DNA of 64,000 nt from Zygnema cylindricum (Eukaryota > Streptophyta > Zygnematophyceae > Zygnematales > Zygnemataceae), in assembly GCA_037447655.1 (NCBI GenBank), contig JBBHKE010002135.1, positions 434,001-498,000 on the forward strand, given 5' to 3'. Positions 1-12,700 of this stretch are shown in pieces. Each line of letters starts with the position of its first letter. Position 1 is the stretch's first letter. The notes under the pieces are model-generated. The model did no database searches. It was not told the DNA's origin and worked only from the letters and a program-made list of their open reading frames with translations. The position numbers and the translations under genes were made by a program.

Positions 1-470
1 ATTTTTGCTTACGAATACATGAGGGTGTTGTCTAGTTCTTGAAAAGTGTAGCTCCAATATCATGGAAATAGAGGGAGAGGAGATGACGGGAGAGATAAAG
101 AGAAATAATGGAGGGAAACAACACAAGATGCGGGAAGGGAGGGAGAAAGAGGAAAAATTCACGAAGGCGCGACGATGGAGAGAGAACAGTGAAGATGGAG
201 GGAGGGAGGGAGGGAGGGAGGGAAGACGAGGAGTTGGCGGAAGGTGTCAAGGAGCGACGGAGGAAAACAGGAGAGGAGATGAACGATGATAGAAGGAGAG
301 ATGTTGGAGGAGACAAGAGTTGAAAGGAGGGAGTTGTTGGAGGGAGGGAATTGGATTTGTCGGAGGGAGGGAGAAACGTGATTGTAGAAAGAGGAAGGGA
401 AAGAGGGAGGGAAAGAGGGAGGGAAAAAAGGAGGGAGGGAGGAAAAGGGAAGTGAGAAATACTCATTTTA
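1..470 (+). repeat. Purine-rich (GGGA/GGAG) tract in an intron, G-quadruplex-prone
   Basis: Almost pure G and A with tandem GGGA units; one stretch near 198-222 has five consecutive GGG runs separated by single A residues, a textbook intramolecular G-quadruplex motif. It lies upstream of the LRR exon at 728 on the sense strand of the left gene, so it would be in an intron. The right arm keeps the same tract as its complement at 53,150-53,545. Open frames on both strands here are compositional and have no domain content. Confidence 0.85.
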
Positions 471-727
471 GTCTTAATAAGAAAAAGTTATTAAATATGT
501 TACGATAAATCTGGTAATCATGCATCATATTTAAAAGGCTATCTTAAGTTGTTTATAAATTTAAACAATTACGTCGATAGTAATTTAGTAAAACACAGGC
601 GTGCGTAAAAACGTAATGATACGACATATAATAAAACTATAAGAACATAACTAAAAACACAACACGAAGTAAAACTATCATAACATCCATTTTATTATAG
701 GAATGGATTTCGGTGGGGCATTCGCAG

Positions 728-799
728 ATGGCTAGATAATAATTTTTTGACTGGAAGTATCCCGTCATCTATTGGTCAACTGCCGTCTTTTATAAGCTT
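728..799 (+). CDS. LRR exon (24-residue plant-type repeat), left gene
   Basis: Seventy-two nucleotides between a TTCGCAG acceptor and a GTAAGT donor, encoding one LRR with the core N-N-F-L-T-G-S-I-P-S-S-I-G-Q-L. The reading frame starts with one base completing the previous codon and ends with two bases, phase 2 on both sides, as in plant LRR genes. The right-arm counterpart at 52,801-52,872 has the same length, phase and donor. Confidence 0.88.
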
Positions 800-3700
800 G
801 TAAGTTTTTCTTTTCCCGTTAGAGAGTTTATGTTTTTGGTTCTAACTTTAAAAGAATAAAAATCAATTGAGATTTTATTTTAGCTCTAGAATTTGATCTC
901 GGTTTGAATTTTTATTTTGATTTTGATTTTTATTGTTTTTTTCTCGTTTATATTCTTGTTTTCATTTCATGTTTATTTGATTTTGATTTTGGTTTCAGTT
1001 TTTATTTTGGTTTTGAATTTTGTTTCAGTTTCAAGTTTTTTTTCGATTGTCATTTATAAATTTGATTTTGACTTTGAATTTGTTTTTTTTTTTTTTTAAT
1101 TTGACGTGCAAGTTCAGGTATTAGTTTTGGATTGTGATTGGTTTTGGATTGTGATTGGTTTTGGATTGTGATTGGTTTTGGATTGTGATTTGTTTTGGTT
1201 TTAGCTTTCGTTTCGACTTTTTTTTTTTTTTTCGTTATCATTTCATATTCAATTTTATCTTCATCTCAATTTTCTTCTTCCTTTCAGATTTCATCTGTCA
1301 TTCATAAACAGTTTCTGGTTTTGAATCTAATTTTAGGGCTTTTTATGTTTTTAAGTCTGTTTTTTATTTTTTTTTTGATTCTGATTTTTATTCTGATTTC
1401 AGTTTTTCGTTTTGACTTTGCAATTTTGATTTCCTTTTCAATTTGTGTTTCGGGAAATGTATATATATATACACATATATATAGACATATATATATATAC
1501 ACACACATATATGGTAAGTTATCATATTTTTTATGTAGCTTTTTGTGTTCCTTTCGAATGCTGTCGTGTTTTGCGTTTGGAAGAACCTCAAAAAAGTGAA
1601 AAACCCGCGAAAACCTATAAATCCCAAACGCTCTTAAAAGGAAAAGTACTTTATTGACATATTTGCGACCGCAAATTTTAATGAAACATTTTGAATAGTT
1701 CTATCGTAAAATCTGATAAATAAATATTTTTTATTGGTGACTCAAGCACTATAGGGTATCAGGACTGAATAGCTTTCCAAAAGAAAAAAACGCCTGTAAA
1801 TCCGAAAATACATGACCAAACTTGCAATAAAACATAAAAAATTATAAAAATATACTTCATACTCAAAGAATCTGATGCATAAAACCAATAAAAGCTAAAA
1901 TAAAAGTTGGAGCATAGGTTTTGACTGTCAATTCTTCTTTTGTGATCGTCAAAATCCACCATTACTAAATGAAAAGGGGTTGGGGTGGGGGGAGAGGGAA
2001 CTGGATCTGGTGAATTCAACAGACATATATTCAATAACTCATTCAGCGGAAACGTTCCAGCATCCTTTGCTGATTTAACGAATCTTCAACTCTGGTACAA
2101 ATACATCTCTTATTTTTCAGTTTTATTAAGTAAAAATAAATCTTTTCTTTTTATGTGACAATCATGTCCTAACTTTCCGTTTATGCAAAAAGTAAAAAAT
2201 GGTGTCTTAATTCTTTCGTTTTTCTATTTTTCCCTTCATGATCATGTTACTATATTTTACACGCAACACTACTATTTCCCATGATGATAAATAGTGATGA
2301 GGACGCAACACTACTATTTACCATGATAATAAATAGTGATGAGGACGCAACACTACTTACCATGATGATGAATAGTGATGAGGACGCAACACTACTTCGC
2401 ATGATGATGAATAGTGATGAGGAAGCAACTCTACTATTTACCATGATGATAAATAGTGATGAGGACGCAACACTACTATTTACCATGATGTAAATAGTGA
2501 TGAGGAAGCAACACTACTATTTACCATGATATAAATAGTGATGAGGAAGCAACACTACTATCTACCATGATGATAAATAGGTTGAACAAAAGGTTACAAT
2601 TGAAACAAGACTTTAAAAATGATACAAATAATTTCAAAAAGGCCAAAACAAATGCACTAAATGATATATGAAAATGATAAATTACTAAAAAATAATAATT
2701 GGTAATACCGCTCAATTTTTCCGTATAAATTATCTTAGAAATCGAAAGAAAATGTCCATAGAGGAACTTAATAATCACTATTGCCCCCGATATAGTTTTT
2801 TAGTTGTATGATGCATTACCCGGGTTACATAGTTTATCACTTGAATTTCAACTTCATGTTTAACCAATTGAATGTTTCTTAAAAATTATATAGTTTTGTA
2901 AAGATTGGCCGAGAAGCAATTTATGTGACCTGCGTCAATAGTTCCAGACCTATTCAAGAATTTGTATTTTGAGGATTTTAATTGAATCTAAACAGGATTT
3001 TTGAAAGGTGCAAACCTATCATTGCGCTTCTTGGTTGAGATGTCTTTGATGTCACTCTTAGTAAGCCATAAGAGTTTGTGATTTCCAAAAACTTTTTTGG
3101 GCTTTTTTTGGGTTTCTAGGATTCTCAGTGGTTTTTAAGGGTCTTTTATAGCTGGATAATTTTGCCTTCATTGTCCTTGTGGTACTTGAGCCATTTTTAT
3201 TGGATTCAAAATACAATCGTATACATGGTTTTCTGTACTTTTACTGTTTAGGACATCAACCCATTGTGTAAACTAAGTATCTCCAAAGTTGTTTTTGCTG
3301 TTTTATTTTTAAATCTATTTAGCGTGAAAGGCTGGTGGGAGGGGGAAGGAGTTATTCTATTTAAAAATGATTGATTTCACGCTAATTCTTTTGGAGAAGA
3401 GCCTTATTAATTATTCAATTTTCATTCTCAAACTATTAGCGGTCTTATTTGAGATTGGATAGTTATTTCTAAGTTTCTTGTTAGTTTGTATGACCAATAT
3501 TGCAATTTATTAATAAACTGCGATATATACTTATGTTAACATATTACAAAAGCCAGGCTATGTACTCTATTTTTCCGAAACAAGACTTCCACTAGGTCCC
3601 AACACATATTGGGTGTCGACAAGTATTATCTTTTTTGAAAGACAGAAATCAATGTTTGGGGCGTCGCCTGTTTTGTGTTTGGGTTTTTATAACAAATTTG

Positions 3701-6700
3701 TCGTATCTTTAAATTTTATCTAATAAAGTGTTAACCGAGAGAAGACTTTTGTTTTCTAACCATAGTAAATAAGGTTTCTCGATTGTTATCGACCCGTATA
3801 TATTAGAATGTTCTTGTTGCCGCTGGAGCGTAAATTGATAAAAAAATTGAAAACAAATTTCTTGCCTCTATACTTTTCCATTCACACACGTCAGGTTTCG
3901 ATGTCTGACATAATTTTCTTGCGTTTTCTAACTTCTTTACTGTTTTTCTCGGTACTTTTGTCCTCATGTTCCAGTAATATCTCATCAAACTATCTCACGG
4001 GATTGGTCACTACATCAAATGGACATCCTCAATGTGACGAACTGGAAAAGAACTGTTTCAAATCCACAGAAATTCCGTCCGGATGTCCTATTGCAAAACA
4101 GCGAAGTGGAAACGAATGCAAACAATTCTGCAATGCAAGTCAGGAAGGAGGATCTTGCGGGGGACATGGAACGTGTAAAATTAGTGTGAACGGAATGACC
4201 TTTACATGCGAGTGCTATGACGGATATATCAACGATGAAGACGAGTACACTTGCATCCGTACGTCTATTTCACCTTTTCTTGATTATTTGTTATGCATAT
4301 TACAATATAGTTGACTTTAAAATGTGCATTGACTCTAATGGGAGATGTCTACAACAATAAAGTAGCTTTCCTTGGATATTATTTATGTATATGACGATAT
4401 ATTTATACCCTAAAATATGCTGTATCCTTCATGAGAAACGACATTAAAATCGATAGACAGGTTTTGGGCTAAAATATCTTATTCCTCAAACAGCCGATAG
4501 TGTTGAACACGATTTTTTTTTGTAATATAACTCAAAAACTAGTTTACAATGCCAAAATATTCCACTTCTTAGGAGATGAGATTGGACTTAACAAATGCCA
4601 AGTCACTGGCAGCAAAAATTCAATCCTAAAAAACCTAGTCACCAGATTTGCTAGTAGAGTATTCACGATTTGGGAATACTCGGACGGGAATATTTTGCAA
4701 ATGAAAAAACCCCATTTGTTTCCCAATTTTGCCAGTATGATGATAGTGTCAATTTTTATTTTTTTTAATATAATATTTAGTCGACATTGACAAGTAAAAA
4801 TCTAGTATTAAGTAAAGGTAAGAGAGGAACTATAGGAGAGGGAGGGAAAAGAACAAATGGCTGCCTGAGATGTGAAGAAACGAAAAAAGGTGCTAACGCC
4901 AAAAGGGCTAATAAATTTTGGGAAAACGAGATGGAAAAATAAATTTTCAAGAAAAACAACGTTTAAGGAAGACCCTAAAGGTAGGATTTGACTTTGTTTG
5001 AACGACACAACAGAGTCCAAAGATACTCGTTTACATGTAGTCTTTAATACCGTACATAGGTACGCTCCTTTGTCATACATACCTTGGACATTCCTCAAAT
5101 ATGAATCTACAGTGCTACGCCCCGCAAAAGCCAGTGTAATAAATATCATTGTTGAGAAGGACAAAATAGCAACCTCTGCTCCTTTTCGTTTCCACAGCAT
5201 TGCCCTCGGCTTTTTTTTTATGTGTGTCTTTGTAAGGGGTCGCTCTTGACCTCCTTTGCTCTTTGAATAAGTTGTAAGAGTTGTACTGCTCTAATGCGCA
5301 AAACGGCTTGACAGTAGACGGGAGCGAAGTACTCCCCTCCTTGCATCCCTTTTTGTAAAACCGAAAGCATATTCAGAAGAACCGAAGGCATGATGTAAGT
5401 ATGAGGAAAAAATACGGTAGGGAGCAATTTTGCCTTTTACTCTACTTCTACTGTTGCAACGTGCATAGCAGGACAATGTAGACCCTTTTTCCACTTGTTG
5501 CCTTATTCAAACATCATTTTGGCATACGATCCGATGGTACTGTTGTTGTTTGTTACTTTGACTACATTTTCTGTACACATTCACATTTTAGTAGGCTTGT
5601 CTAACATAAAGAAACCCAAAAAATAATGTGTAATTGGGTTTTTTGTTTTGGAAAATCCTTAAAGGTTCATTGTCACTGTTTTTTGGTCCGCAAAAGGCAA
5701 AACCCTAATATTGAAAAGAATATTCACCTATCTTTGCGAATGAGGGGCTGCAACTGAATACGCACCTTACCAAATGATGGTGTTATCATTGACTCGGAAG
5801 TAAAATTCCAGAATTAACAACTTTGCGATTGATAAAAAACTTAAAAATTAAAATGTCGCTGTACTGAATTGTTATTTTCTTTTGATGCCCCTGTATACTT
5901 TGATTTAGTGCTATGAATCAACGATGTTAATATTTTTGCCACTTCACAACTTTTTTTTGCCTCAATCTAATCCCTGTTAAATTATTCATCTAGAAGAAGA
6001 TTAATACAAAAATCTCATTCAATAATAATTGTAAAGTAATCAATAAATGGTTATCGTGATTGTGTACTAGAGTTTAATTTATCATCTCGAGAATTTATTA
6101 TTTTGTCCCACATAAAATGCAGAAATTCTCAGTCACCCCATCGAACTATCTCCTTCTCTTGCTGCAACTCCCACGTCACATTGCACTTCGCAAGCGCTTG
6201 AAGAATAAAGGAAAACATTTTTATAGTCCTCAACATTTTACTAAACACTGATTTCTGAAAATCCAATGAGTTATTCACTTTTCCAAAAATATACGAAAGG
6301 AAAAAATTCCAGTTCCGCACATTGCGCATCTCCTCTTTATTACCATACTATATTACACTCTTGTTGTAACAAATGGGATAACAACTAAAAACTAACTACA
6401 AACAACCGTGATTCCAATTCAACAATTTTCCTAACTCTGTAAGATTAATTTATTTGATTTTTCATCTATCTTTTTTCTACAACAAATGCAAAAATTCCGG
6501 TTTCACCCATAGCACCAACTCCTCCAACTGTGATTCCCACATCGATTTGCAATTTACTCCCCTTGACTAACATTAGTAAAGTTAATGAAGAACAGTGGAA
6601 ATCCCTTCTCATTAAAATTCATGAGTTTCACATTTGGCAACATGTACATGCAGGGAACACCGGTCCACCTCGCCCACCTCCTCCAACTTCACCTTCTCCT

Positions 6701-9700
6701 CCACCTTCACCTCCTTCTCCACCTTCACCCCCTTCTCCTCCACCTCCACCGTCACCATTTTGTACCTTGCAATATGGTTGGGTGATAAATGGGAACGACA
6801 TCAAAGGCTATCCTGGAGTCCAAACTTCATCTGCGGAAAAGTGTTGCGATTTTTGTAACCAAGTATTGGCTTGTGGGGCTTTTACATTTTTCTTGAGAAC
6901 TAAAATATGTCGGTTAAAGACTTCTGTGGGGACAAATGTCATCCGTGGCGAAGCGACAACAGGCTTCGGTGGAGGTACTCACAAACTTAACCACAACCCT
7001 CAAATAGTATGTATTAATTCTGGTTGACATCTTACTTGTCAATTGGGAATTGTACGATATTTCAAATTTTAAACGGTCTTGAAAAAACATATTGCACCAT
7101 CGCGATTTTTATCGATAGTATTTCTGGCCCAATTATTTCTTTGTCGATTGTCTTTATCCAATTTGTCTTTTTCTGGCCATACTTAAAGCAAACAATAATT
7201 GTCTTTTGCAACATGCGGAGATTTTATCTTTCTAACCACTTTTCTGTATGGACCTTAAATTCTTTTCTTTCCTGTAAATTTATCCGAATTTTTTTTCGTC
7301 GATATAATCCAGTTCACAGTGGTAAATTTTCTATCTTGGTTCTTTGGTTATTGTGATTTTATTGGTCGAGAGCCTCTCTAAGGGCGGTTGCAACTCTCAA
7401 ATTTCTAGTTTAATTTAAGTACGTCACTCTTTCGCACGTGTACAGTGGTTGTTGAGGAGCAAATAGTCGTTTGCTTCAAACCATGTCCCCAACCAAAGAC
7501 CCAGTTACAAGTTCCCCGAATTTTCTATGACCAATTAAAAAGCAGAGTTTGAAGATTCTCCAACATGTTCACGTAAAGGATTGTTTTTATACTAACGACA
7601 AAGATTTCAAATCTTCGTCCAGCTTTTATGAAATTTGTCGTACGAATACGTGGGAGCGACCTGTGCCCTTAGAACCTTTGCGATTCATGTGCAAAGTCAT
7701 AAAAACTGTTGGTGTAAAATGATTCATGTGCACCGATTTTACATTCTTTTGCCTGTTTAATCGTCTGACGAAGCAAATTATAATTGGACTCTGGCAAGGG
7801 CAACCGTCTTTAAGTTACGTGATTTGGAAAAGCTACACGGGAGAAAAGAAATCTAAGAAAAAAATAATCAGGGAAGGCCACCGAAATAATGACCGGTCGG
7901 GCGACAACTTTGTTCACCAACAGGTTCAATATTAAAGATATTCTTACTTACAAAATATTTCCACTGCTTTTTTACTATCAATGTTCGGCAAACCAAAAGT
8001 AAAAAAGTCCTAGTCTATAGATATAGGCGAGCAGGTAACCATTTATCCAAATAGAGTGGCGGGCGGAGAGAAACCCTTGGGTTGATGAATTTATGAAATA
8101 GTGTTGAAAGCCAGCGAAGCCAAGATGCTCTGTCGTTCTCATGCATTATGCTATTTATCCATACTAAATCAAATGTAGCAATGAATACGTAATAAAATTT
8201 ACCGATCTGCGTCTGATAAATCGTGTGACCTGCTTAGGTAAAATAACAGAAACTAGTTATCTTTAGAAGACCAGCAGCAGTAAAACATACTTAAAAAAAT
8301 AGAGTTTTCTAACTCATCATATAAAAACAAAAGTACTCAGATGCAGTAATATTTCGTCATTATATTTGCTTTTAGTGTATGATGTGGCCTTCATAAGAAT
8401 AGAATTCAAAGCATGGTAGTATTAAAGCAGCATCATAGTCTTATTCGAAACTATAATGATTGTACCAATGTTTTTTGACATCTCGTGTAAGTGTTTTTTG
8501 AGATCTTCTGTTCTTGCAGAAAACTTAGCCTTCATGAAACCCACTGAATTGAGTAGCACCTTTTAGGACTTAGACAAAGTTTTGGACGAGAGTTATTATG
8601 GAAACGACGGCTCCAGTTGGGGGAGGTGGTTTTGCACTGAAGCTTATGGGGTTAATTGGTGGAAAGTAGATTTACTCGACACGTATATGGTTGGTAAAGT
8701 GGAACTGTACAACCGCATCTGCTGTTTGTTTGGTGTTCCGTGTAGCGAATGTTGGTGGCGTATGACAGGCGTCCAGGTGCATATCTCCAACTCGAGCGTT
8801 TCCTACAATAGGAATGGATCCGAGTGCAATCCCGAGGCATACTTTGACTATAATGGTGGTTCTTACGGATTTCCGTTTGTCAAAGAGTGTAATCGCGTTG
8901 GCAGATATGTGTGGGTGGTTTTGCTAACCGGCCAGTGGTTACATCTTAGTGAAGTACGAGTTCTTCGAAAAAGTACGCGTTTTACTTCTCACTGTCCTGT
9001 TTTCTCTTTGTAATGACCTCGTTTCATGCAGAATATTTTATTTTGGCTAAATAATTAGGGCAAAATTAATGAAGAACGGTGAAAGCCACTTCTCGTTGAA
9101 ATTCATGAGTTTAACATTTTGCAATCATGTACATGCAGGAAATACCAGTACACCTCGTCCACCTCTTCCACCTTCACCTCCTTCTTCACCTCCTCCTCCA
9201 CCACTTTCACCTCCCCCTCCACCGTCACCATTTTGTACCTTTCAATATGGTTGGGTTATTACTGGGAACGACATCATAGGCTATGCTGGAGTTAATACTT
9301 CATCTGCGGAAGCGTGTTGTGATCTTTGTAACCAAGTATTGGCTTGTGGGGCTTTTACGTTTTTCTTGACAACAAAAACATGTTGGTTAAAGACTTCTGT
9401 GGGGACAAATGTCAGCTCTGGCGAAGCGACAACAGGCTTCGGTGGAGGTACTCACAAACTTAACCACAACCTCTGAATATTATGTATTAACTCTGGTTCT
9501 GGTTGACATCTTACTTCTCGATTATATTCAAGTTGAACTCATAAATTTCTCATATTCAAAATTTTTAGAAAGTTTTCAAGTGAAACTCAGTGGCCAACTT
9601 AAGTTTTAAAATTGTAAGAATGGTACCCACAAAATCGGATATAATCCCCAAATATCCTACATTTATTATCGACGACAACACAATGCTTCTATAAATAAAA

Positions 9701-12700
9701 TTTCTTCGGTCAAAAATTTCCAGAGACTTTTTAGTGTATTTGAATTACCAACGCAATTCTTGTGTATGCAAATGTTCTTAGGATCAAAATCCGCAAAGGG
9801 TTACCAAGTTTTCTTACGTTTGTAGATTAACCCAATTGTTGTAGCCGATAAGATGTTTGCCGACTATGGGAACATAAACTGGTGAGAATTGTGTTCGTAA
9901 ATTTGTAGATTCCTTACAAAAGCATTGTTCTTCTTCCTTCGTGTTCTAGCGTTTTTTTGTTTCCACGTAGGTATTAGTAGGTTTTTGTGACCTGTTTGTC
10001 CGGATATGATTACCAATCATATCTTGTAATAGTTGTGTGTAGAAATAACTCCTTTTTACGACCTTTCAATTAAATTATCGGTTTTGTTCCTTAGCAGAAT
10101 AATATACGTATCCTAGTCTGGCTTTACCGGCCAAGAATTTTATTGGTTGTATCATGATTGGAAGAATTTTCATAACTACCATATTGTTGCGCTTAAGCAC
10201 TAAATAGCCTAACAGGCCGCCCCCTTTGGGATTTAGAATCCATACTTGAGCATACACATTTCCGCTTTTCTGGTGGATTCTTATCCAACCATACAGGAGA
10301 GCCTCACGGAAAATCTCTTCATATCAAACGTCTTTTCCAACATTTGCAGTCGCGTTTCTCTATCAGTACGAATTCACTAAAACACAAACATTCAAGTGGA
10401 TTGAACAAATCCATACATAAAAACATTTTTCCTTAGGTGTCGTGATTTCATTTTCATGTGAGTTTCATCACTCCGAGACGTCCACGCATCAGCATTGTAC
10501 GGTCATACTTGAAACTGTCTTGAAAGTGTCAAGAGAGGAGAGAGGACACATAATGTACAATCGCGATTTTAATCAATAGTATTTTTGGCACAAATTTTTT
10601 TGATCTGTTGTCTTCATCCCATTTGTCCTTCCCTACTCATACTTTAAGCAATAAAAAATTATCTTTTGCAACATGCAAAGATTTGATCCTTTTACCACTA
10701 TTTTCTGTCTACACTTTATGTTTTTTTCCATTCCAGTAACTTCATCCTAATTCCTTTTTCGTATATAAATTTCAGTTCACAGTGATTTAAATTTTCTGTA
10801 TTGGTTCTTGCTTATTGTGATTTTCTTGGTCGAGGGCCGCTCTAAGGCCGGTTGCAATTATCAAAATCTCGTTGAATTTAAGTGCGTCATTTTTCCGCAC
10901 GAGTGAAACAAACACATTTGGTACAATGGTTGTTGACGAGAAGATAGTCATTTTCTTCAAACTACGTCCCCAACCAAAGACCCTGTTACAATTTCTCCGC
11001 ATTTCTTTTACAAATCAGAATGCAAAGTTTGAAGAATCTCCAGCATCCTCACGTAAAAGATTGTTTTCATCCTAACGATAAAGATTTCAAATCGTCGTCA
11101 GGCTTTTATGAAAATGTCGTGCTAACATGTGGGAGCGACCTGTGCCCTAAGAAGTTGGTGGCGTGCCTTCGATTCATGTACGAAGTCATAAAAACTGTTG
11201 GTGTAAAATAACTCATGTGCAACATTTTTACATGTTTTTTCCTTTTTAGCAAACGTCTGACGAGCCAAATTATGATTGAAATCTGGCAAGTGCAACCGTC
11301 TTAAGTTACAGTGAAATTCTGGGGTTTTGGAAAAGCTCCTCGGGAGAAAACGTTTGCTGGAGGCACTACAGACATCTTCTATCTAAGAAAACAATTGTCA
11401 GGGAAGGACCCTAAAATAATGATTCGTGCGGACGACAGCTTTGTTCACCACCAGGTTCAATAGTAAAGATGTTATTTAATTACAAAATATTTTGGTTTAA
11501 TCCGCTGCTTACTTACTACCAATGTTCGGCGAACCCACCTAGAATAGTCTTAGTTTAGAATTCTAGGCTAGCAGGTAAATATTATCCAAATAGAGTGGTG
11601 GGCGGAGAGAAATCCTTGCATAGAGGAATGTATGAGTTGCTCTGTCGTTCTCAATGCATTATGCTATTTTTTCATACAAAATCAAATGTATCAATGAATA
11701 CGTAATAGAATATACCGAACTATCTCTGATAAATCGTGTGAACTGCTTACATAAAATAACAGAAATTGTTACATTAACCAGACCATCTGTAAAACATAAC
11801 CTTGGAAAATAGAGTTTCCTAACTCATTGTGTTCATAGATTTATTCGAAACCATAATAATTGTACCGATGTTTTTGACATCTTGTGTTCTTGCAGAGAAC
11901 TTAGCCTTCATGAAACCCACTGAATTGAGTAGCACCTTTTGGGACGTAGACGGTCTGATGGACGAGAGTTATTATGGAGCCGACGGCTCCACTTGGGGGA
12001 GGTGGTTTTGCACTTATCCTCAGTCAGTCAATTGGTGGAAAGTGGATTTGCTCGACACGTATATGGTTGGTAAAGTGGAACTATACAACCGCATTTGCTG
12101 TTTGTTTGTTGATCCGTGTAGCGTATGTTGGAGGCGTATGACAGGCGTCCAGGTGCATATCTCCAACTCGAGCGCTTCCTACGATATGGATGGATCAGAG
12201 TGCAATCCGGAGGCATATTTTGACTATAATAGTGGTTCTTACGGATTTCCGTTTGTCAAAGAGTGTAATCGCATTGGCAGATACGTGTGGGTGGTTTTGC
12301 TAACCGGCCAGGGGTTACATCTTAGTGAAGTGCGAGTTCTTCGAAAAGGTACGCGTTTTGCTTCTAACTATCATGTTTCGCTTTGTAATGACATAGTTTT
12401 ATGTAGATAATTTTTGAATAACATTGTGATATGGAGATATTCAGAAAAATTCTGAAAAATTAACTTGTGATAAAACATATAGCTTTTCTTAGTTTTCTAA
12501 TCCTTGGCTTGGCATTGTCAGTATTAAACTGTTTTCAGCATCTCGATGCTCCATAAAGAGTTAGAGACGGAAAGTCACAATAGCGAGGTTTTACAAAATC
12601 ATACTAGTATTTAAATCATGAAAACTACGTACTTCCTATTTGTTATCACTAATTTGTTATCACTTTATAAGCCCTTTGTAAAATTTATACATCAAAACTG

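Larger units (their letters stand above)
6577..12410 (+). repeat. Tandem duplication of the PAN + F-lectin module (A about 6,577-9,060; B about 9,061-12,410)
   Basis: Both units start with a similar AAGTTAATGAAGAAC leader before the PAN acceptor and continue through PAN exon, intron, F-lectin exon and flank. Intron blocks match, for example 7,441-7,700 with 10,915-11,190 and 7,980-8,240 with 11,510-11,740. Unit A lacks roughly 1 kb that B has near 9,520-10,555; part of that stretch is also in the single right-arm unit. Unit B has a ~460-bp block near 10,090-10,550 seen in neither other unit. The right arm has one unit, more like B. Confidence 0.85.

Noticed and set aside
62-508. Several open frames on both strands in the purine tract
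   Set aside because: They follow GGGA/TCCC composition, overlap in several frames and have no domain content; the region is intronic.
917-1627. Long hydrophobic and Lys-rich frames in the TTTTGA-rich intron
   Set aside because: Low-complexity translation of T-rich repeats, between two well-supported LRR exons.
2911-2980. A possible extra LRR exon (L-A-E-K-Q-F-M-stop-P-A-S-I-V-P-D-L)
   Set aside because: It has an in-frame TGA, a two-residue misfit in the LRR core and no GT donor at the expected place. At best a relic.
3808-4314. Single-exon EGF protein with its own signal peptide
   Set aside because: The EGF part starts by completing an LRR in the phase used by all LRR exons, and the upstream hydrophobic frame is broken in the right copy. 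Retained only as a low-interest finding.
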